Shown here: positions 61,001 through 64,000 of the stretch, piece by piece
Layout: each line of letters begins with the position of its first letter
Numbering within the stretch: position 1 is the stretch's first letter
Source of the DNA: Pomacea canaliculata
Lineage: Eukaryota; Mollusca; Gastropoda; Architaenioglossa; Ampullariidae
Reading direction: 5' to 3'
Assembly: GCF_003073045.1 (NCBI RefSeq)
Contig: NC_037596.1
Coordinates: forward strand, 12,149,950-12,213,949
Length of the DNA: 64,000 bases
The notes under the pieces: model-generated
Seen by the model: only the letters and a program-made list of their open reading frames with translations
The model's database searches: none
What the model was told of the DNA's origin: nothing
Made by a program: the position numbers and the translations under genes

Positions 61001-63611
61001 ACAACATAAAACATTATTGTGTAGAGAATGCCAGATAATGTGAATAAAGCTGCATGGGATGTGCAAGAGGTACAAAGCTAAAGCTCGTAGTAAAGATCCA
61101 CAAATTCAGTATTAGTCTGTGATAAAAGCTGACCAATATATAACTGGAAATAGTTCTTGCCCATCGACTTAGGAGCTGCATGATGATGTAGTAAATAGAA
61201 ACTGTGTATCCGTAGGTCAAACAGGAGACCTGGGAACAAGAACAACAGAGATGGGAGAAAAATTAAATGAAACCAGAATAATTTTCCTGTCCAACAAAGT
61301 CAGTCCTAATTAAAATAACTTCTCGATAGCAAAAAGACTCCAATGAGAGGTTCACATGGTTTTTGTGCGTACGGAACGTGAAGTTAAAAGGTTATGGCTG
61401 ACACTGACGGTCCGAAGAATTGTTTAACAATAAAAGTTTACACGTTATACAGGAGAATTAAATATGTAGTTTTTAAAATAAAGAAAGAATGCATTTGGGA
61501 CCAAATGCCTTAAAAACTGTTAAGAACTCCTTAAGTGTAAGTACGATGAACGTGTAAATACCCACAATGCAGTCACCACCCTGATTGTCTACTTGCAATA
61601 CTTCAGGGCATCATGTGACCCGTACAACAAAGATCATGTTTTAGCACCATGGGGATGGGGACGGTCGACACTGAAGTGGAAAGGGAGAAACGTGGGCTAC
61701 ATAATGGATAATGGATAAAATTCTTAGAACTAAGGAAGGTTTTCTAACTGTCGCGATCATTGTCAGCTGCTGGATCTGTGTACTTCCACCACAACAAGGT
61801 CGGGGTAGATGGTAGTCAGATGAGTACAGAAATAAGGAATAGATGATGCTAAGAGGGTATGAGAGGCCGTAAAAAGGCAAGCTGTACACAAGAAATCTCA
61901 GGTTTAAAAGGTCAAGGAGATATATTTTGAAGCATCGACAGTAAGAAAATAAAAACCTGCAAAAGAGGGACAAATTCCTTTGTTTGTATTAGAATTTGTG
62001 GGGAAGACAACCATGTCAACAGGTTACTTCTTGAAAGACTCAGTGTAACAGGTGAGACAATAGGCAGCATCCCTTTAACAAAAGTTCTGGTTAAAACCAG
62101 AGCTTATAACGTCTATGTTAAAACTCAATACCAGTAATGCCAGGAGCATATCGCCATATGCAGCAGGTGTTATCTCGCCATTATAATCTGAAACTTTTGG
62201 CTTTAGCCAATGACAATCAACATTTGATACAGTAAAACCTGGATGTTGACTTTGGAGATTAACATCCGTTTTTTGGACAGCCTGCGAACATCATTGGCTG
62301 CTATTTATGACCCAACGTGCAGGTTATTTAGCAAAGTTGACTACTGCGCCATGTTAAGAGAGGATTGTGGGAAGGTGCCATGTGAAATATCATTCCAAGA
62401 CAATCCTCCCAGACTGTAGTTTGTTTAGGTATTTCAGGCGTCGTATCTTGGGACAAAGTCTGCGGGGGACGTTCAGACCTTATGGGTGTTGATACTCTAG
62501 CCTCATATTGAGGTCACAAAACATTGTGGGAAGCCTACTGATGGCGATTTCAACAGAACTGGATTGTTACATGTTGTATGCACATTGGCGTTGAACCATA
62601 AGATATGATTGGCGAATGGATTGAGAGCATTTATTGAATTAGCTGGTTCGATGTAAGCGTGTACTTGGTGGAATGGTTTTACATTATTTTTCCATTTGCC
62701 TTTTCTACTATATTTGTACATTATTATATACTTGATTTTAAAATAAATAATCATAGATAAACCTAGATTATCGACTGCCCAACAATATAGAGTTGTCCTT
62801 TTAGTTCTCTTTTTTTAAACAATAAAGCTAAATAGTGAAATCAGAATACTTTAACTGACTGGAGATGTCGACATTAGTTAAAACATCAATTATAGGTTTT
62901 TTTTAAAAAATACATAAACTACTACACTTCATTGTATAATTTATAATCAAATGTTTACACGTTTAGTGCACTTTTACTTTTGTGTATAATGAATTGCTAG
63001 TCTAAAATAATTTCTTCGAGAAAAATTAAAAAAAACGCTTAGTTTTCTGCAATTGGCATGTCAGTGAATGCTTTGTTTGTTTGTTTGTTTGTTTGTTTGT
63101 TTGTTTGTTTGTTTGTTTGTTTGTTTGTTTGTTTGCTCTAAAAGTTTCTACTCGCTCTTCTTTTTTTTTTTTTTTTGATTCAGTATTTATCAGTAATATC
63201 TTTTATACTTTAAACTGGATTTTTGACGAAAAATGTTACAAGTAACACAGGTGTAAGAGACGACTATGACCAAGTAATGCTGTCCGCTAGATTAGCAATG
63301 GGGACGAAAGTGTCTAGTACTATTAATTATCAAAGAGGTCTGCACAAAGACATTGATACACCTAATTGATGATATTTCTTTATACTAGCTTATTTTGACT
63401 GTGGTAGTATTTGTCTTTATAGAACTTTTAGTTCATATGATGGTAATGGCATAACTGAAAATCTTTAAAATCTGTGCAGAGTTTATCCCGGGACAGCCTG
63501 ACAGTGATAGTCCTGGGCAGGTTGCTTTAATCGTGGGCCTGAGCGTGCCCTTGGTCCTCTTGTTCCTGGTCCTGGTCCTGGTCCTGGTCGGGTTTTTAAT
63601 CTGCAAATATT
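55743..63611 (+). CDS. Gene E: paralogue of gene D, incomplete at right edge
   Basis: Exons 55743-55847, 56745-56936 and 63480-63611, all phase 1 on both sides; the cytoplasmic exons lie beyond the window. Exon 1 has SEMSGETSVTFLIPESSCQK and FEVWALF. Exon 2 has ICDWVDKYHC, FICNSLF and WCYCRKA. Exon 3 is a proline/acidic stalk and a TM helix. The exon plan and cysteine positions match gene D, with low overall identity. The intron before the TM exon is 6.5 kb, swollen by repeats. It starts about 2 kb from gene C in divergent orientation. No signal peptide exon was found. Likely a type I membrane protein; function unknown. Confidence 0.6.
56745..56936 (+). CDS. Gene E main ectodomain exon
   Basis: Acceptor GTTATACAG, donor GCAG|GTGAGG; 192 nt. 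Five cysteines in the order C-x-W-x-D-x-Y-x-C, C, C-x-C as in gene D. N-x-T near ENTTAL is a possible glycosylation site. Confidence 0.7.
57311..57389. repeat. Two-copy 37-bp tandem repeat
   Basis: GATTATATTGTGTCAATATA begins at 57311 and again at 57348, with a partial third start at 57385. Located in the large gene E intron. Confidence 0.85.
57942..58003. repeat. (GAT)n microsatellite
   Basis: About 20 uninterrupted trinucleotide units in the gene E intron, about 60 bases before the left copy of a longer direct repeat (58065). Confidence 0.95.
58313..59550. mobile_element. GC-richer repeat block with embedded minisatellite, class unknown
   Basis: Composition changes sharply against the AT-rich intron. 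The left part is GC-rich (58320-58500), the middle is a minisatellite, and the right part (59210-59430) is rich in CTA/CTAA. No coding motif. It could be a non-autonomous transposon or LTR-like element (it begins near TGTGATGG and ends near TTCATGACA), but terminal repeats were not seen. Confidence 0.4.
58655..59060. repeat. Minisatellite, about six copies of a 69-76 bp unit
   Basis: GTGTGACTGGCTGTACACAC and variants recur at about 58660, 58734, 58805, 58874, 58949 and 59025, alternating with GTGTGACTGACTGTACACAC. The minus strand is open through the array for over 160 codons, a by-product of the repeat. Confidence 0.9.
60160..60425 (-). mobile_element. LINE reverse transcriptase fragment
   Basis: In shifting minus-strand frames: KMITQSQAKKVDSMPTGLLS, then the region matching NLSLSTGVLPS, TKALMRPLLKK, and NYHPVTKLSFLSKIMEK. 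The D-x-MPT-x-LL ... STGV-P ... NYRPVSNL-FLSK pattern is the start of a CR1/Jockey-group reverse transcriptase. Only this segment remains. It lies in the gene E intron in antisense. Confidence 0.65.
60430..63070. other. Gene E intron, no supported exon
   Basis: Mostly unique-looking AT-rich sequence. Open frames here (such as 60433-60663 and 61641-61973) show no domain, start context or splice support. Confidence 0.35.
63072..63177. repeat. (TTTG)n microsatellite and poly(T) tract
   Basis: Sixteen or so TTTG units (63072-63135) are followed shortly by 17 T (63161-63177). Confidence 0.95.
63480..63611 (+). CDS. Gene E transmembrane exon built partly from a hexanucleotide repeat
   Basis: Acceptor TCTGTGCAG, donor TATT|GTAAGA. 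Stalk FIPGQPDSDSPGQ, helix VALIVGLSVPLVLLFLVLVL then VLVGFLICKY. The LV run comes from repeated CTGGTC units (about 63564-63589). Confidence 0.75.
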
Positions 63612-63715
63612 GTAAGAAAAACGTATTTTATTCTAGTTCTATAATAGCAACAATGTGATACTAGAAAAAAAAGGAAAATGTAAACAATTTAAACAATTAC
63701 CCTAATGTGTAATGC

Positions 63716-64000
63716 GAATTCTTCGTATTAAAAGACTATAAAGACAGCATTTTTTCCTTTTATATCTTGATTATCGTCATTTAAGATATTTTTTCAACCA
63801 TTCATTGATTATTAATTTTCGTCGGAACGTGGATGCTGAACTGCGTATTGAGATATTTTGTAATGCAAATAATTCGTATTTAATAGCTGTAAAAACAGCA
63901 TTTGATTTCCCTCGATATCTTGACTTTCGTCATAGTTAAGATATTTTATTTCAACTATTAATTAATTATTAATTTTCTTCGAAACGTGGATGCTGAACTG
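63716..64000. repeat. Imperfect tandem duplication, period about 157 bp
   Basis: Two copies end in the same ACGTGGATGCTGAACTG (63843 and 64000) and share ATATCTTGA, TCGTCAT and TAAGATATTTT blocks. The array may continue past the window. Confidence 0.75.

Overview
This is a eukaryotic, AT-rich, intron-rich genomic window. It holds GT-AG introns, many degraded transposons of animal type (CACTA/EnSpm-like, KDZ, PIF/Harbinger, several LINE clades), long microsatellites and multi-exon immunoglobulin-like receptor genes. The mix, including a SINE-like block of a kind I associate with molluscs, suggests a lophotrochozoan invertebrate, probably a gastropod mollusc. Species cannot be settled from the sequence alone.

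The left part (1-24 kb) is mostly mobile-element debris: a nearly open CACTA-like transposase on the minus strand (102-2225), a second fragment of the same family near 6 kb, two oppositely oriented LINE fragments (6.87-8.9 kb), an orphan GPCR TM7 exon (9.4-9.6 kb), a broken Ig-receptor paralogue on the plus strand (gene A, 10.9-12.2 kb) whose last exon carries ITIM- and ITSM-like motifs, and an intron-containing KDZ-derived pseudogene (16.4-19.4 kb).

The right part (25-64 kb) is the main content: a tandemly duplicated pair of divergently oriented receptor genes. Unit 1 is gene B (minus, 32,197 down to 25,205) and gene D (plus, 33,232 to 38,462). Unit 2 is gene C (minus, 53,693 down to 44,389) and gene E (plus, 55,743 to beyond the right edge). 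B and C encode a signal peptide, a cysteine-containing N-terminal domain, two Ig-like domains and a cytoplasmic tail with a YGKL motif. C has a transmembrane exon and reconstructs as an uninterrupted CDS of about 450 residues. B has no recognisable transmembrane exon. D and E encode small type I membrane proteins with a conserved six-cysteine ectodomain that I do not recognise. All extracellular and TM exon junctions are phase 1, so domains can be gained or lost without breaking the frame. Introns of B and C align between about 25.2-28.6 kb and 44.4-47.7 kb. Later insertions (Harbinger fragment, RTE-like LINE, another LINE, a minisatellite block) have lengthened unit 2.

The arrangement (linked, divergent, paralogous Ig-type receptors with tyrosine motifs in the tails) resembles immune or allorecognition receptor clusters of other animals. 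That functional reading is inference. No RNA genes, CRISPR arrays or prokaryotic features were found.
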